This document shows, piece after piece, positions 1 through 7,981 of a stretch of 64,000 nt of DNA. This DNA comes from Spirochaetales bacterium (lineage in GTDB: Bacteria > Spirochaetota > Spirochaetia > Sphaerochaetales > Sphaerochaetaceae): NCBI GenBank assembly GCA_028722305.1, contig JAQYHB010000042.1, positions 1 to 64,000 of the forward strand. The letters are read 5' to 3'. Both the position numbers and the translations under genes were made by a program. Position 1 is the stretch's first letter; every line of letters begins with the position of its first letter. The notes beneath the pieces were generated by a model, which did not search any database, was not told where the DNA came from, and saw only the letters and a list, made by a program, of their open reading frames with translations.

Positions 1-137
1 AGGGCACCAACAACATGATCAAGACCACACGCAGATGCGCCTACGGTTTCAGGGACACCCAGTACTTCTTCTACAAGATCTACGAGAACTCCCGCAAGCC
101 AACTCAAAACTGGCTATCCCACAAAATTCTGATTTGA
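1..137 (+). mobile_element. ISL3-family transposase, C-terminal fragment (cut by window edge)
   Basis: The frame starting at base 3 is open from the window edge to a TGA at 135-137 and encodes 44 residues. It begins GTNNMIKTTRRCAYGF and continues with an aromatic-rich YFFYKIYE segment. This resembles the extreme C-terminus of ISL3-type transposases, where an (E)GTNN-IK motif follows the last catalytic Glu of the DDE domain. Everything upstream lies outside the window, so intactness cannot be judged. No terminal inverted repeat or target duplication could be recognised downstream of the stop. Family assignment is from motif memory only. Confidence 0.72.
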
Positions 138-221
138 ACCATCAAAAATTGTCCACACAGGGGAAGGAGAAAAGGAGTATCAGGACACGCCCTTCAAGGA
201 TTGAAGTTCGGATCCGCACAA

Positions 222-367
222 ATAAAAACGCCCACAAGCTTGCACTCTTGGGGGCGTTCCGCATATATGCGGGGGAGGTTTTCCGCTGCTACCTCAAAAG
301 AACTGAGGGGAAAAACAACAGGCGGAAAACAAAGATGGAACCGAAAAGAAAGATTTCCATCGTTATC
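222..367 (-). ncRNA. Candidate small structured RNA of about 140 nt
   Basis: Read on the minus strand, a transcript starting near 364-367 would fold into four successive helices. Bases 355-361 pair with 334-340. Bases 323-329 plus 319-321 pair with 279-288, enclosing a smaller helix 304-308 with 292-296. Bases 259-272 form a 14-base perfect palindrome. Bases 247-258 pair with 227-238 and are followed by a T-rich run. The last helix is a typical intrinsic terminator on this strand only. An extended -10 element lies directly upstream. I could not match it to 6S, SRP, tmRNA, RNase P or a known riboswitch. Alternative: debris of the insertion-sequence end that happens to fold. Confidence 0.45.
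227..258 (-). terminator. Intrinsic terminator ending the small RNA candidate
   Basis: Twelve-base arms (247-258 and 227-238) pair with one A/G mismatch around an 8-base loop. On the minus strand they run into TTTTTATTTG. On the plus strand no T-run follows, so the orientation is clear. Confidence 0.6.
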
Positions 368-370
368 TCC

Positions 371-399
371 ACTATATCAACTTCCTCCAAAAAAGGGAA
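371..399 (-). promoter_or_regulatory. Extended -10 promoter for the candidate small RNA
   Basis: On the minus strand the -10 hexamer TATAGT (371-376) is preceded by TGA, giving the extended -10 form TGnTATAAT. A weak -35 TTCCCT sits 17 bases upstream (394-399). Predicted initiation is near 363-367, at the base of the first RNA helix. Confidence 0.4.
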
Positions 400-487
400 G
401 CCCTATTTCGAAAAATGATGAGGGATTCCGTTTGGAGGGACACACGGCGTTGCTGGAGAAAGGTTTGCCAAGCCAATGCAACAAACA

Positions 488-513
488 CCCACAACAGCCG
501 AAAAAGTTGTGGG
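488..513 (-). terminator. Terminator after the SIMPL lipoprotein gene
   Basis: A perfect 8-base inverted repeat (CCCACAAC / GTTGTGGG) lies about 10 bases beyond the stop codon of the minus-strand SIMPL gene. On that strand it is followed by TGTTTGTTG. The T-run is imperfect. Confidence 0.5.
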
Positions 514-523
514 AGAATGGCGT

Positions 524-1219
524 CTAACGGAGCTCGAAGACAACGGTAACCTCTTCGGAGACATCCAGAGTCCCGCGTTCGATGGCGGTCGAATTATCAC
601 TAGCGGCCATCGGCGCCGCCAGCTTGTAGACCGGCATGGGCATGACCTCCCCGCCTCCCGCCGCAATCGAGCGGGCCTTGCCCACCCGTAGGGAAAGAGG
701 AGCCGCATAGGCCACTGCCTTCGCATAGGCGTCACGTACAGCCTCTTCCCGAGCTTTGGCATAGGCATCGCCCTTGTCCTCCTTGTCGAAGGCAAGGGAG
801 GCAAGAGAGATAGAGTCGACCGAACCAAGTTTGTCGACAACGGCACCCAACTGATCCAAATTCCGGACCTTGACCGCTATGGATTGTTGGGAAGACTGCC
901 CTACCAGCACCTGGGCGTTGTTCTTCCACTCGTAGGAAGGAGAAAGGCGGACGCTCTGGGTGGCGATATCCTTGCTTGCAATGCCCTGATCTTTCAGGAT
1001 CTCAAGCACTTGGGCGACCTTCCTGTTGGCGGCGGCAAGCGCCTCGCCGGTAGTCGGACGGGTCTCATCCACCTGTACTAGGAAGGTGGCGATATCGGGA
1101 ACCACTTGGGCGCTTCCCGATCCGGTGACGGTGATTGTCCTGCCATTTGAGGTCAGGTTCTGGCAACCAATCAGGGAAATCGAACAGACGGCAACCAACG
1201 CAAGAATCCATCGCTTCAT
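524..1219 (-). CDS. SIMPL-domain (DUF541) lipoprotein
   Basis: A 231-residue exported protein. The N-terminus MKRWILALVAVCSISLIGC is a lipoprotein signal with a lipobox Cys at residue 19, so it is probably membrane-anchored in the periplasm. The rest, opening with ITVTGSGSAQVVPDIATF, is the SIMPL/DUF541 (YggE-like) fold; its molecular role is unsettled, with proposed links to oxidative stress or envelope assembly. The start at 1219 is chosen over an in-frame upstream Met because AGGAG lies just before it and the signal peptide begins there. It overlaps the stop of the upstream NUDIX gene by four bases (ATGA), so the two are translationally coupled and sit in one unit with mrp. Confidence 0.9.
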   Translation of the reverse strand: MKRWILALVAVCSISLIGCQNLTSNGRTITVTGSGSAQVVPDIATFLVQVDETRPTTGEALAAANRKVAQVLEILKDQGIASKDIATQSVRLSPSYEWKNNAQVLVGQSSQQSIAVKVRNLDQLGAVVDKLGSVDSISLASLAFDKEDKGDAYAKAREEAVRDAYAKAVAYAAPLSLRVGKARSIAAGGGEVMPMPVYKLAAPMAASDNSTAIERGTLDVSEEVTVVFELR

Positions 1220-1851
1220 ATCCGGCTCCTTTCGTCTGGAACATCCCTGAGTCCGGGACGCTTGGCGCACTCCTTCAGGAAGAAGCAGGCGGCCATCAGC
1301 ATGATGCCATTATCGTACATCCCCGTGCCGATGTCACGGAGCACTTCCTCGACAGGGATGGAAAGGACGTCCAGCTGTTCGTTGGGATCAAGCTTCTGTC
1401 CCTCGACGTGGCGTAACCCCTCGGCAAGGTAGAAATGGGAACGGTTGCCCATGAAGGCGCTGTTGGGACTGACATTGCCGATCTCCTCCAGTTTCTCCGC
1501 CTTGCTGCCGGTCTCTTCCAGCAACTCCCGGGCGGCGGCCACCTTCGGATCCTCACCCTTCTCCACCAGGCCGGCGGGGAATTCGCGGGTGACAGTGGCG
1601 CTGCCGTGACGGAACTGTTGCTCCATCACGAACATCGCCCTGCCCTCCTCGTTCCGGTACCAGGGAATCACGGTGATCCACTCCGGGCTCTCCACACGGC
1701 AGAAGTCTCCCGTCCTGCCGTCGGTCGAAGACCGCTTGACAAGCGTGACATCGAAAATCGGACCGTGCCAGGCAAGCTTTTCCTGCCCGTCATCCTTCCA
1801 GACGAGATGGTCCGGGTGAAGGGGATCCCCCATGAGAAACGGGTCGTTCAC
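1216..1851 (-). CDS. NUDIX hydrolase, ADP-ribose pyrophosphatase-like
   Basis: A 211-residue protein with a complete Nudix box at about residues 94-116: G, five residues, E, seven residues, REL-LEET-G. This motif binds Mg2+ and supplies the catalytic glutamates. The total length and the N-terminal beta-rich part preceding the box resemble ADP-ribose or sugar-nucleotide pyrophosphatases (NudF type). The substrate is not proven. The chosen GTG start overlaps the mrp stop as GTGA, with GGAGG ten bases upstream; an ATG six codons later has no ribosome site. A longer frame runs back into mrp but is only a shadow of it. It lies between mrp and the SIMPL gene, overlapping both by four bases. Confidence 0.9.
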   Translation of the reverse strand: MNDPFLMGDPLHPDHLVWKDDGQEKLAWHGPIFDVTLVKRSSTDGRTGDFCRVESPEWITVIPWYRNEEGRAMFVMEQQFRHGSATVTREFPAGLVEKGEDPKVAAARELLEETGSKAEKLEEIGNVSPNSAFMGNRSHFYLAEGLRHVEGQKLDPNEQLDVLSIPVEEVLRDIGTGMYDNGIMLMAACFFLKECAKRPGLRDVPDERSRI

Positions 1852-2675
1852 TTGAGCTGTGCCTCCATCTGTCTGGCAATCGCGGCAAAGGCCTTCGCCG
1901 AGGCGCTCTCCGGATGGGAAGCGATCACGTTGTCCCCGGCGTCCTCCTCCTGACGCAGGGCCGGCTCGATGGGAACAAACCCAAGGAAGGGAACTTCCAT
2001 CTCTTTCGCCATCTTCTCTCCACCACCCTTGCCGAACAGGTCGATCTCCTCGCCGCAATGGGGGCAGACCAGTCCGCTCATGTTCTCGACTACGCCGAGC
2101 ACCCTGACCTTCATCGCCTTGGCGAAATTGACCGAACGGCGTCCATCCAGGACAGCCACTTCCTGTGGCGTGGTGACGATGACAGTCCCGTCCAAACTCT
2201 TGATCGTCTGGCAGACAGTCAGTTGCTCGTCGCCAGTTCCCGGGGGAGAATCAATCAACAGATAGTCCAGAGCGCCCCAGTCGCACTCGGCAAGGAATTG
2301 CCTGATCGCGGCCTGCTTCATCGGTCCTCTCCAGACAACCGGCTGGTCCTCGCCGACGGCGAAAGCCATGCTCATCACCTTCAGCCCCTTGCGGACCTCG
2401 AATGGCTCGAAACTCTTGCCACCATCGTTGCTGACCAAAGAACCATCCTCGCAACCCAACATCTTGGCGACGTTCGGACCGTGAAGGTCGGTGTCCAAGA
2501 CACCTACGGTCTTGCCCATGGACACCAACGCATTGGCCAGATTCACCGTGACGGTCGTCTTTCCGACGCCCCCTTTTCCGCTCATGACCAGCACCTTGTG
2601 CCTGATCGCTTCCATATGGGCCTTGATCGCGTTGTCCTGCGCGATCTGGGCCTCGAAATCAATACCTTCACCCAT
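1848..2675 (-). CDS. mrp: Mrp/NBP35-family iron-sulfur carrier ATPase
   Basis: A 275-residue cytosolic P-loop ATPase of the Mrp/ApbC/NBP35 family, which transfers 4Fe-4S clusters to apo-proteins. The deviant Walker A motif GKGGVGKT is at residues 33-40, a DTDLHGPN switch segment follows at 61-68, and PPGTGDE lies near 144-150. The cluster-bridging pair CPHC at 204-207 is intact, which favours the Fe-S scaffold role over a ParA-like one. There is no N-terminal DUF59 domain, as is usual for short bacterial forms. AGGAG precedes the ATG. It heads the mrp-nudix-SIMPL unit and is divergent from oadGAB. Confidence 0.94.
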   Translation of the reverse strand: MGEGIDFEAQIAQDNAIKAHMEAIRHKVLVMSGKGGVGKTTVTVNLANALVSMGKTVGVLDTDLHGPNVAKMLGCEDGSLVSNDGGKSFEPFEVRKGLKVMSMAFAVGEDQPVVWRGPMKQAAIRQFLAECDWGALDYLLIDSPPGTGDEQLTVCQTIKSLDGTVIVTTPQEVAVLDGRRSVNFAKAMKVRVLGVVENMSGLVCPHCGEEIDLFGKGGGEKMAKEMEVPFLGFVPIEPALRQEEDAGDNVIASHPESASAKAFAAIARQMEAQLK

Positions 2676-2750
2676 GTGAGAACACTCCTTTCTGAACCAT
2701 AGTCATTTCCGCCCTGACAGACAAGCGACCACCCCGGGAAAATCCATTTG

Positions 2751-2766
2751 TAAAGCATTTGCTTTA
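2751..2766. promoter_or_regulatory. Perfect palindrome between mrp and oadG
   Basis: TAAAGCATTTGCTTTA is a perfect inverted repeat with 7-base arms and a 2-base centre. It lies about 75 bases upstream of the mrp start and 70 bases before the oad -35 element, overlapping a TTTACA hexamer that could be the mrp -35. It looks like a repressor or activator site; the protein is unknown. Confidence 0.4.
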
Positions 2767-2837
2767 CTTTGATTCAAACAAACTAAATACATATGTCAAA
2801 AACAGTAAAAAGAGATGGAATAGGGTTTCAATTCTCC

Positions 2838-2891
2838 TTGATACTTTTGCTTTCTTTGCGCATAATACGATGCTGGATGCAAATCGCATCC
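2838..2891 (+). promoter_or_regulatory. oadGAB promoter and 5' UTR inverted repeat
   Basis: TTGATA (2838-2843), a 17-base spacer and CATAAT (2861-2866) form a good sigma-70 promoter. GGATGC aaatc GCATCC (2875-2891) sits at or just after the predicted start of transcription and could be an operator or a leader hairpin. It is followed by the AGAAGGAG ribosome site of oadG. Confidence 0.55.
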
Positions 2892-2920
2892 AGATACTCT
2901 TAAGAGAAGGAGTTCCATCT

Positions 2921-3187
2921 ATGTTCTTCGAAGCAGCAAATCAGCTCGTGACGAACCTGCAGAATGGCCTTATTTTGCTGGTGCTCGGCATGGGTACTGT
3001 ATTTGTATTCCTGGCAGTCCTGATCTTTGCTACCAAGCTCATGGGAAAGATTGTCAAAAAGTTTGTACCGGAAGTACCGGAAACAAAGCAACCTGCGGCG
3101 AGCGCTGTCGTGACAGCCCCTGCAGCCAGCAACGACGCTGAAATCGCCGCGGCGATTTGCGCAGCAGTCGTCCAGTCCCGAAAATAA
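2921..3187 (+). CDS. oadG: Oxaloacetate decarboxylase gamma chain (OadG-like)
   Basis: An 88-residue membrane protein: one N-terminal transmembrane helix (about residues 15-37, ILLVLGMGTVFVFLAVLIF), a basic stretch, and an Ala/Pro-rich tail ending near the stop. This is the plan of the gamma subunit of biotin-dependent Na+ pumps (OadG/MmdD), which anchors the alpha chain to the beta channel. The ATG at 2921 has AGAAGGAG at the right distance; an upstream in-frame start is not supported. The tail is shorter than in enterobacterial OadG. It is the first gene of the oadGAB operon. Confidence 0.88.
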   Translation: MFFEAANQLVTNLQNGLILLVLGMGTVFVFLAVLIFATKLMGKIVKKFVPEVPETKQPAASAVVTAPAASNDAEIAAAICAAVVQSRK

Positions 3188-3207
3188 CCAATGGAGGAAG
3201 TCTTCAA

Positions 3208-5034
3208 ATGAAACAAGTCAAATTCATGTGCACAGCCTTCCGTGACGGTTTCCAGTCCGTCTACGGCGCCCGTGTGTTTACCAAGGATTTCATGCCGGCA
3301 GTCGCCGCGGCCCGCGAAGCCGGCATCACCCATTTCGAGGCTGGTGGCGGCGCCCGCTTCCAGAGCCTGTACTTCTACAGCAACGAGGACGCCTTCGCCA
3401 TGATGGACGAGTTCCGCAAGGTCGCCGGCCCTGATGCCGACCTGCAGACCCTCTCCCGCGGTGTCAACGTCGTCGGCCTGGATTCCCAGCCGAGGGACAT
3501 CATCAAGCTACATGCGCAGATGTTCAAGAAGCACGGCATGACCACCATCAGGAACTTCGACGCCCTGAACGACGTCAACAACCTGATCGATTCCGGCAAG
3601 GCCATCCATGACGCCGGACTCCGCCACGAGGTCACCATCACCCTGATGAGCCTTCCTCCGAAGGTCACCGGTGCGCACGACCCCGACTTCTACGAGAAAG
3701 TGCTCAGACAGATCCTGGATGCCGGCATTCCGTTCGACTCCGTCTGCTTCAAGGATGCCTCCGGCACCTCTACCCCGGCATACGTCTACGAGACCGTCAA
3801 GAGAGCCCGCAAGCTGCTCGGACCTGACATGACCATCTCTTTCCACAGCCATGAGACCGCCGGCAACTGCGTACTGCAGTACTGGTCTGCCCTGGAAGCC
3901 GGCGCCAACAGCCTGGACCTCTCGATGAGACCGGTCTCCGGCGGTACCTGCCAGCCCGACATCATCACCATGTGGCATGCCCTTCGCCATACCGAGTACG
4001 ACCTTGGCATCGACATCCACAAGGTACGTGAGGCCGAGGATGTCTTCATGGACTGCATGAAGGACTATTTCCTGCCTCCCGAGGCACAGAAGGTCAACCC
4101 GGAGATCCCGTTCTTCCCGCTCCCCGGTGGCGCTCTTACCGCCAATACCCAGATGCTGCGCGACAATGGCCTGATGGACAAGTATCCATTGATCGTCGAG
4201 GCCATGGGCGACACGGTCGCCAAGGGTGGTTTTGGCACTTCCGTCACCCCGGTCAGCCAGTTCTATTTCCAGCAGGCTTTCAACAACGTCATGTTCGGGC
4301 CGTGGAAGAAGATCGCCGAGGGCTATGGCAAGATGGTGCTCGGCTACTTCGGCAAGACCCCTGTAGCCCCGGATCCGGAAGTCGTGAAGATCGCCAGCGA
4401 ACAGCTGCACCTTGAGCCGACCACCAAGAAGGTTGTCGACATCAACGACGCCGACCCGAAGAAGGGTGTCAAGGCCGCGACCAAGATGCTCGAGGATGCG
4501 GGTCTTCCCGTCACGGACGAGAACGTCTTCATCGCCGCCAGCTGCAAGGAGAAGGGCATCCTGTTCCTGCAGGGCAAGAGCCATGTGAACGGCATGAGGA
4601 AGGCCGATCCGAAGGAAGTCGCCGCCAAGAAGGCTGGCGAGTACACCGTCACCGTCAACGGCAAGGCCTATGGCGTCAAGCTTTCCGCCACCAGCGCCAC
4701 CGTCAACGGCCAGAGCTATCCGCTCAGTGTCGCCTACGGTATCGATGCCGAGGCTGTCGCCAAGACCCAGTCCACGGCTCCGGCTGCCGCTCCCGCCGCC
4801 AGCACCGTTCCCGCAGGTCCGGGAACCGACGTCAAGGCGCCGATGCCGGGCCTCGTGCTCCGCATCGAGGTGAAGGAAGGCCAGCAGGTCAAGAAGAACC
4901 AGCTGGTCCTCGTCATGGAAGCCATGAAGATGGAGAATGAAATCTACGCTCCGTGCGACGGTACGGTCACCAAGATTTCCGTCCAGCTGCAGCAGCAGCT
5001 CCAGGCTGGCTCCGTGCTCATGACCATCGCGTAA
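3208..5034 (+). CDS. oadA: Oxaloacetate decarboxylase alpha / carboxyltransferase with biotin domain
   Basis: A 608-residue protein with an N-terminal HMGL-like carboxyltransferase TIM barrel, a conserved carboxylase middle region and a C-terminal biotinyl domain with VMEAMKMEN; the biotin Lys is about residue 574. Active-site features are the metal Asp in [10 protein letters not shown] (D13), the Lys in CFKDASG and the metal histidines in FHSHETAG. It would transfer CO2 from oxaloacetate to biotin, which the beta subunit then decarboxylates. The usual TTLRDAHQS and HTHDTSG motifs are altered, so this is a divergent branch; a pyruvate-carboxylase-B-like role is an alternative, although the oadG and oadB neighbours favour the Na+ pump. 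GGAGG precedes the ATG. Confidence 0.9.
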   Translation: MKQVKFMCTAFRDGFQSVYGARVFTKDFMPAVAAAREAGITHFEAGGGARFQSLYFYSNEDAFAMMDEFRKVAGPDADLQTLSRGVNVVGLDSQPRDIIKLHAQMFKKHGMTTIRNFDALNDVNNLIDSGKAIHDAGLRHEVTITLMSLPPKVTGAHDPDFYEKVLRQILDAGIPFDSVCFKDASGTSTPAYVYETVKRARKLLGPDMTISFHSHETAGNCVLQYWSALEAGANSLDLSMRPVSGGTCQPDIITMWHALRHTEYDLGIDIHKVREAEDVFMDCMKDYFLPPEAQKVNPEIPFFPLPGGALTANTQMLRDNGLMDKYPLIVEAMGDTVAKGGFGTSVTPVSQFYFQQAFNNVMFGPWKKIAEGYGKMVLGYFGKTPVAPDPEVVKIASEQLHLEPTTKKVVDINDADPKKGVKAATKMLEDAGLPVTDENVFIAASCKEKGILFLQGKSHVNGMRKADPKEVAAKKAGEYTVTVNGKAYGVKLSATSATVNGQSYPLSVAYGIDAEAVAKTQSTAPAAAPAASTVPAGPGTDVKAPMPGLVLRIEVKEGQQVKKNQLVLVMEAMKMENEIYAPCDGTVTKISVQLQQQLQAGSVLMTIA

Positions 5035-5045
5035 GGAGATCCGCA

Positions 5046-6254
5046 ATGATTGGTGAAATTGGAGAAGGTTTGAGACAGCTGTGGCAGTCTACGGGCATCG
5101 TGGGCTTCGCCGGGCAGGTCGAGGGTTTCGGCCTCGGCAACTTGGTGATGATCTTCGTTGGCTTCCTGCTGCTGTATCTCGCAATCAAGAAAGGGTTTGA
5201 ACCGTTGCTTCTGATTCCCATCGGGTTCGGATGCTTCCTGTCCAACATCCCTCTCGCCTACATTTCCGGCGTCGACCCGTCGACGGGCAACGCGGGATTC
5301 ATCAAGGTGTTGTTCGACGCGGGTATCGACCCGAAGACCGGTATCTTCCCGATCCTGATCTTCATGGGTGTCGGTGCCATGACCGATTTCGGACCGCTCA
5401 TCGCCAACCCGAAGACCCTGCTTCTCGGAGCAGCCGCCCAGCTCGGCATCTTCGTCGCCCTTATCGGCGCCCTCTTGCTGTCCTTCATCCCGGGCTTGAA
5501 CTTCACGTTGCATGACGCGGCCGGTATCGGCATCATCGGTGGCGCCGATGGACCGACTTCCATCTTCGTCGCCAGCCGTCTGACTCCCAACCTGCTCGGC
5601 TCCATCGCCGTGGCCGCCTACAGCTATATGGCGCTGGTTCCTATCATCCAGCCGCCGATCATGCGGGCACTCACCACGGAAAAGGAGCGCAAGATCAGGA
5701 TGGAACAGCTACGCCCGGTCAGCAAGACCGAGAAGATCATCTTCCCGCTCGTCGTGCTTTTCATCAACGCGCTGCTGCTTCCTTCCGCCACCCCGCTGCT
5801 GGGAGCCCTGATGTTCGGCAACCTGCTCAACGAAAGCGGCTGCACCAAGCGTCTGAGCGATACCGCCCAGAACGCCTTGATGAACACCGTCACCATCTTC
5901 CTCGGCCTCTCTGTCGGCTCGAAGATGGAAGCCTCCAAGTTCCTGACGCTGAACACCATCGGTATTCTCAGCCTCGGACTGGTCGCCTTTGCCTTCGGCA
6001 CTGCCGGTGGTGTCCTGATCGCCAAGCTGATGAACGCCGTTGATCCGAAACATCCGATCAACCCGCTCATCGGTTCCGCGGGAGTCAGCGCGGTTCCTAT
6101 GGCCGCCCGTGTCTCCAGCAAGGTCGGTCAGGAAGCCGACCCCCAGAACTTCCTGCTCATGCATGCCATGGGCCCGAACGTCGCTGGCGTCATCGGCTCT
6201 GCCGTCGCGGCAGGCGTGATGCTCGCAGTCGTTCCCTTCATGGAAACGCTCTGA
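5046..6254 (+). CDS. oadB: Oxaloacetate decarboxylase beta, sodium-pumping membrane subunit
   Basis: A 402-residue, strongly hydrophobic protein of the OadB/MmdB/GcdB family. It decarboxylates carboxybiotin and couples this to Na+ export. The signature [10 protein letters not shown] is at about residues 165-174 and the second conserved segment [15 protein letters not shown] lies near 340-355. Roughly ten transmembrane segments are visible and the length matches the family. The ATG at 5046 follows AAGGAGAT and is 11 bases after oadA; an in-frame upstream start inside oadA is rejected. With OadG and OadA it should turn oxaloacetate decarboxylation into a sodium gradient during fermentation. Confidence 0.95.
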   Translation: MIGEIGEGLRQLWQSTGIVGFAGQVEGFGLGNLVMIFVGFLLLYLAIKKGFEPLLLIPIGFGCFLSNIPLAYISGVDPSTGNAGFIKVLFDAGIDPKTGIFPILIFMGVGAMTDFGPLIANPKTLLLGAAAQLGIFVALIGALLLSFIPGLNFTLHDAAGIGIIGGADGPTSIFVASRLTPNLLGSIAVAAYSYMALVPIIQPPIMRALTTEKERKIRMEQLRPVSKTEKIIFPLVVLFINALLLPSATPLLGALMFGNLLNESGCTKRLSDTAQNALMNTVTIFLGLSVGSKMEASKFLTLNTIGILSLGLVAFAFGTAGGVLIAKLMNAVDPKHPINPLIGSAGVSAVPMAARVSSKVGQEADPQNFLLMHAMGPNVAGVIGSAVAAGVMLAVVPFMETL

Positions 6255-6272
6255 GGTTTCTCGATGATACGC

Positions 6273-6307
6273 ATGGCGGAGAGCTCCGGCCCTCCGCCAT
6301 GTTTTTT
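6273..6307 (+). terminator. Terminator of the oadGAB operon
   Basis: ATGGCGGA (6273-6280) pairs with TCCGCCAT (6293-6300) and is followed by GTTTTTT, about 20 bases after the oadB stop. Confidence 0.85.
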
Positions 6308-6461
6308 CCTCCGCAACTCTTTTAATTCTCAAGTCGGACAAAATTGATGTGTGGCCGCCATTGAAACCGGCCTTCCAGCAAATCGGAACGACTTCTCTTG
6401 CATGTTCCAGATTTTCCGCACATCCTTTTCATTTCTTCTCTCTTTTATTACAGTGTGGAAA

Positions 6462-7418
6462 ATGAAAAAACTGAAACCTGCTTCCTGGCTGATCATCATC
6501 CTTGTTTTGCTTGCCATCTTTTTCTGGTGGGCCTGCGCTTTACCTGGATGGAAGGATCCCTATACGGAACCTCTTCCTCCGACCAGTCTGGAAGAGGTCT
6601 TCGATCCCTCATGTCTGCCGGTGGAAATCAGGCAGGGAAGCGATACCGCCCTCTTTCTTGTTCATGGACTGAACCACAGTCCCCAATGTTGGGAACAGTG
6701 GATCCCCGACTTCCAAGCAGCGGGCTATGATATCTACGCCCCGTTGATCGCTGGTTTCGGCACCTCGATCGAGGACTATGAGCACAGCTGTTATCCCCAG
6801 TGGTACCAGTCCCTGAAGGACCAGTATCTCCAGGTGCGCTCCCGGTACAAGCATGTGGTCTACATCGGCCATTCCCTGGGGGGAATGATGGGGTTGCAGC
6901 TGGCCGAGGAAACAAGTGGCACGCCTTTGAGCCCTGATATCCTAGTCACCATCAGCGCCCCGGTCGTCTGCAACTCGCTCAAGGACCGCGCCATCAGCCA
7001 GCCCCTGCTGTTCATCGCCCGTCCGCTCAGCCTCATCACGCCGCACACACCGTTCGCCCACCTGCAGTCCCGTAGGCCTGCCAGGCACAATTCGGATGGC
7101 CATGAAACCTGGACCGGCTATGACGGCACCTTCTTCAAGCAGGCGCTCAGCACGGTCTTCCACATGCCAAAGGTGCGCGCCGGCCTGAAACGGATTACCA
7201 TCCCGGTCCTCTCGATCCAGGACAAACGGGACCGGACCGTCAGCTCGAAGAATCTTTCCATCATCCAGAACGAGATAAGTTCGGAGGAGAAGGAGATGCT
7301 GATGACCCACCTTCCATGGGGCTACTGGCACACCTATCACTGCCTCCCCTTGTATCATGCTCTTCATGCCGAGCTGGTTGATGTTATACTGTCCTTCTTG
7401 GAGGCACATCATGAGTGA
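6462..7418 (+). CDS. Membrane-anchored alpha/beta hydrolase
   Basis: A 318-residue protein with a basic N-terminus and one hydrophobic segment (WLIIILVLLAIFFWW, about residues 9-23), then an alpha/beta-hydrolase domain. The nucleophile elbow GHSLGG is at 136-141, an oxyanion-type HGLNHS at 69-74, and a candidate catalytic His in GYWHTYH near the end. It is probably a lipase- or esterase-like enzyme on the outer face of the inner membrane; the substrate is unknown. The start at 6462 keeps MKKLK plus the anchor; its ribosome site is weak (GTGGAAA). The last eight bases overlap the start of the dCMP deaminase gene. Confidence 0.8.
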   Translation: MKKLKPASWLIIILVLLAIFFWWACALPGWKDPYTEPLPPTSLEEVFDPSCLPVEIRQGSDTALFLVHGLNHSPQCWEQWIPDFQAAGYDIYAPLIAGFGTSIEDYEHSCYPQWYQSLKDQYLQVRSRYKHVVYIGHSLGGMMGLQLAEETSGTPLSPDILVTISAPVVCNSLKDRAISQPLLFIARPLSLITPHTPFAHLQSRRPARHNSDGHETWTGYDGTFFKQALSTVFHMPKVRAGLKRITIPVLSIQDKRDRTVSSKNLSIIQNEISSEEKEMLMTHLPWGYWHTYHCLPLYHALHAELVDVILSFLEAHHE

Positions 7419-7902
7419 CAAACGAACCGATTATCTGTCGTGGGACGAGTACTTCATGGGCATCGCTGTCCTGAGCTCCCTGCGCAGCAAGGACCCCCAC
7501 ACGCAGGTAGGCGCCTGCATCGTCAATCCTGACAAGCGAATTGTCGGCGTGGGATACAACGGATTTCCCCGTGGGTGCAGCGACGACGCCATCCCTTGGG
7601 GACGCGAAGGAGACTGGATGGATACCAAATATCCCTACGTCTGTCACGCCGAGCTGAACGCCATCCTGAACGCCAATGGAAACTTGAAGGGTTGCACGCT
7701 GTATGTGGACCTCTTCCCCTGCAACGAGTGCGCCAAGGCAGTCATCCAAGCGGGTATCACCAGAGTCGTCTATCTTTCGGACAAATACAAGGATTCGGAT
7801 ACCACCAAGGCCTCGAAACGGATGTTTGACGCCGCCGGCGTCTCCTACACCCACCTCGAGGTGGCCCACAGGACAATCACCCTGAACCTCGCCAAGGAAT
7901 AA
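7411..7902 (+). CDS. dCMP/cytidine deaminase family protein
   Basis: A 163-residue zinc deaminase. HAE at residues 79-81 and PCNEC at 103-107 supply the Zn ligands and catalytic Glu. The N-terminal DYLSWDEYFMGIA and the spacing fit deoxycytidylate deaminases (ComEB type), which make dUMP for thymidylate synthesis; a human DCTD-like protein is the closest picture. The ATG at 7411 lies inside the end of the hydrolase gene and is preceded by GGAGG; translation is therefore coupled to it. Confidence 0.9.
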   Translation: MSDKRTDYLSWDEYFMGIAVLSSLRSKDPHTQVGACIVNPDKRIVGVGYNGFPRGCSDDAIPWGREGDWMDTKYPYVCHAELNAILNANGNLKGCTLYVDLFPCNECAKAVIQAGITRVVYLSDKYKDSDTTKASKRMFDAAGVSYTHLEVAHRTITLNLAKE

Positions 7903-7946
7903 GCAACCGTCTCTTCCCCTCCCCACGGCAAGTCCATGATATCTCC

Positions 7947-7975
7947 TTGACAGTCGAAAATAGACAATGGACAAT
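7947..7975 (+). promoter_or_regulatory. Promoter placed for leaderless expression of the molybdenum hydroxylase
   Basis: TTGACA (7947-7952), exactly 17 bases, then GACAAT (7970-7975). The ATG at 7982 is only six bases after the -10 hexamer, about where transcription would begin. There is no Shine-Dalgarno sequence. This argues for a start at 7982 and a leaderless mRNA. Confidence 0.5.
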
Positions 7976-7981
7976 GTTGGC

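Larger units (their letters stand above)
138..523. other. Non-coding interval holding a structured RNA candidate
   Basis: There is no convincing gene in this 386-base stretch; the open frames across it have no ribosome site and no recognisable protein. It contains four consecutive stem-loops between 227 and 361, a minus-strand extended -10 promoter at 371-376, and a second terminator-like hairpin at 488-513 just after the minus-strand SIMPL gene. These are annotated separately. Confidence 0.6.

Noticed and set aside
35-527. Two short plus-strand open frames (35-418 and 201-527)
   Set aside because: They overlap the transposase end and the structured RNA region, lack ribosome sites and show no protein family.
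3508-5046. 512-codon minus-strand frame opposite oadA
   Set aside because: A shadow of oadA with no motif, promoter or ribosome site.
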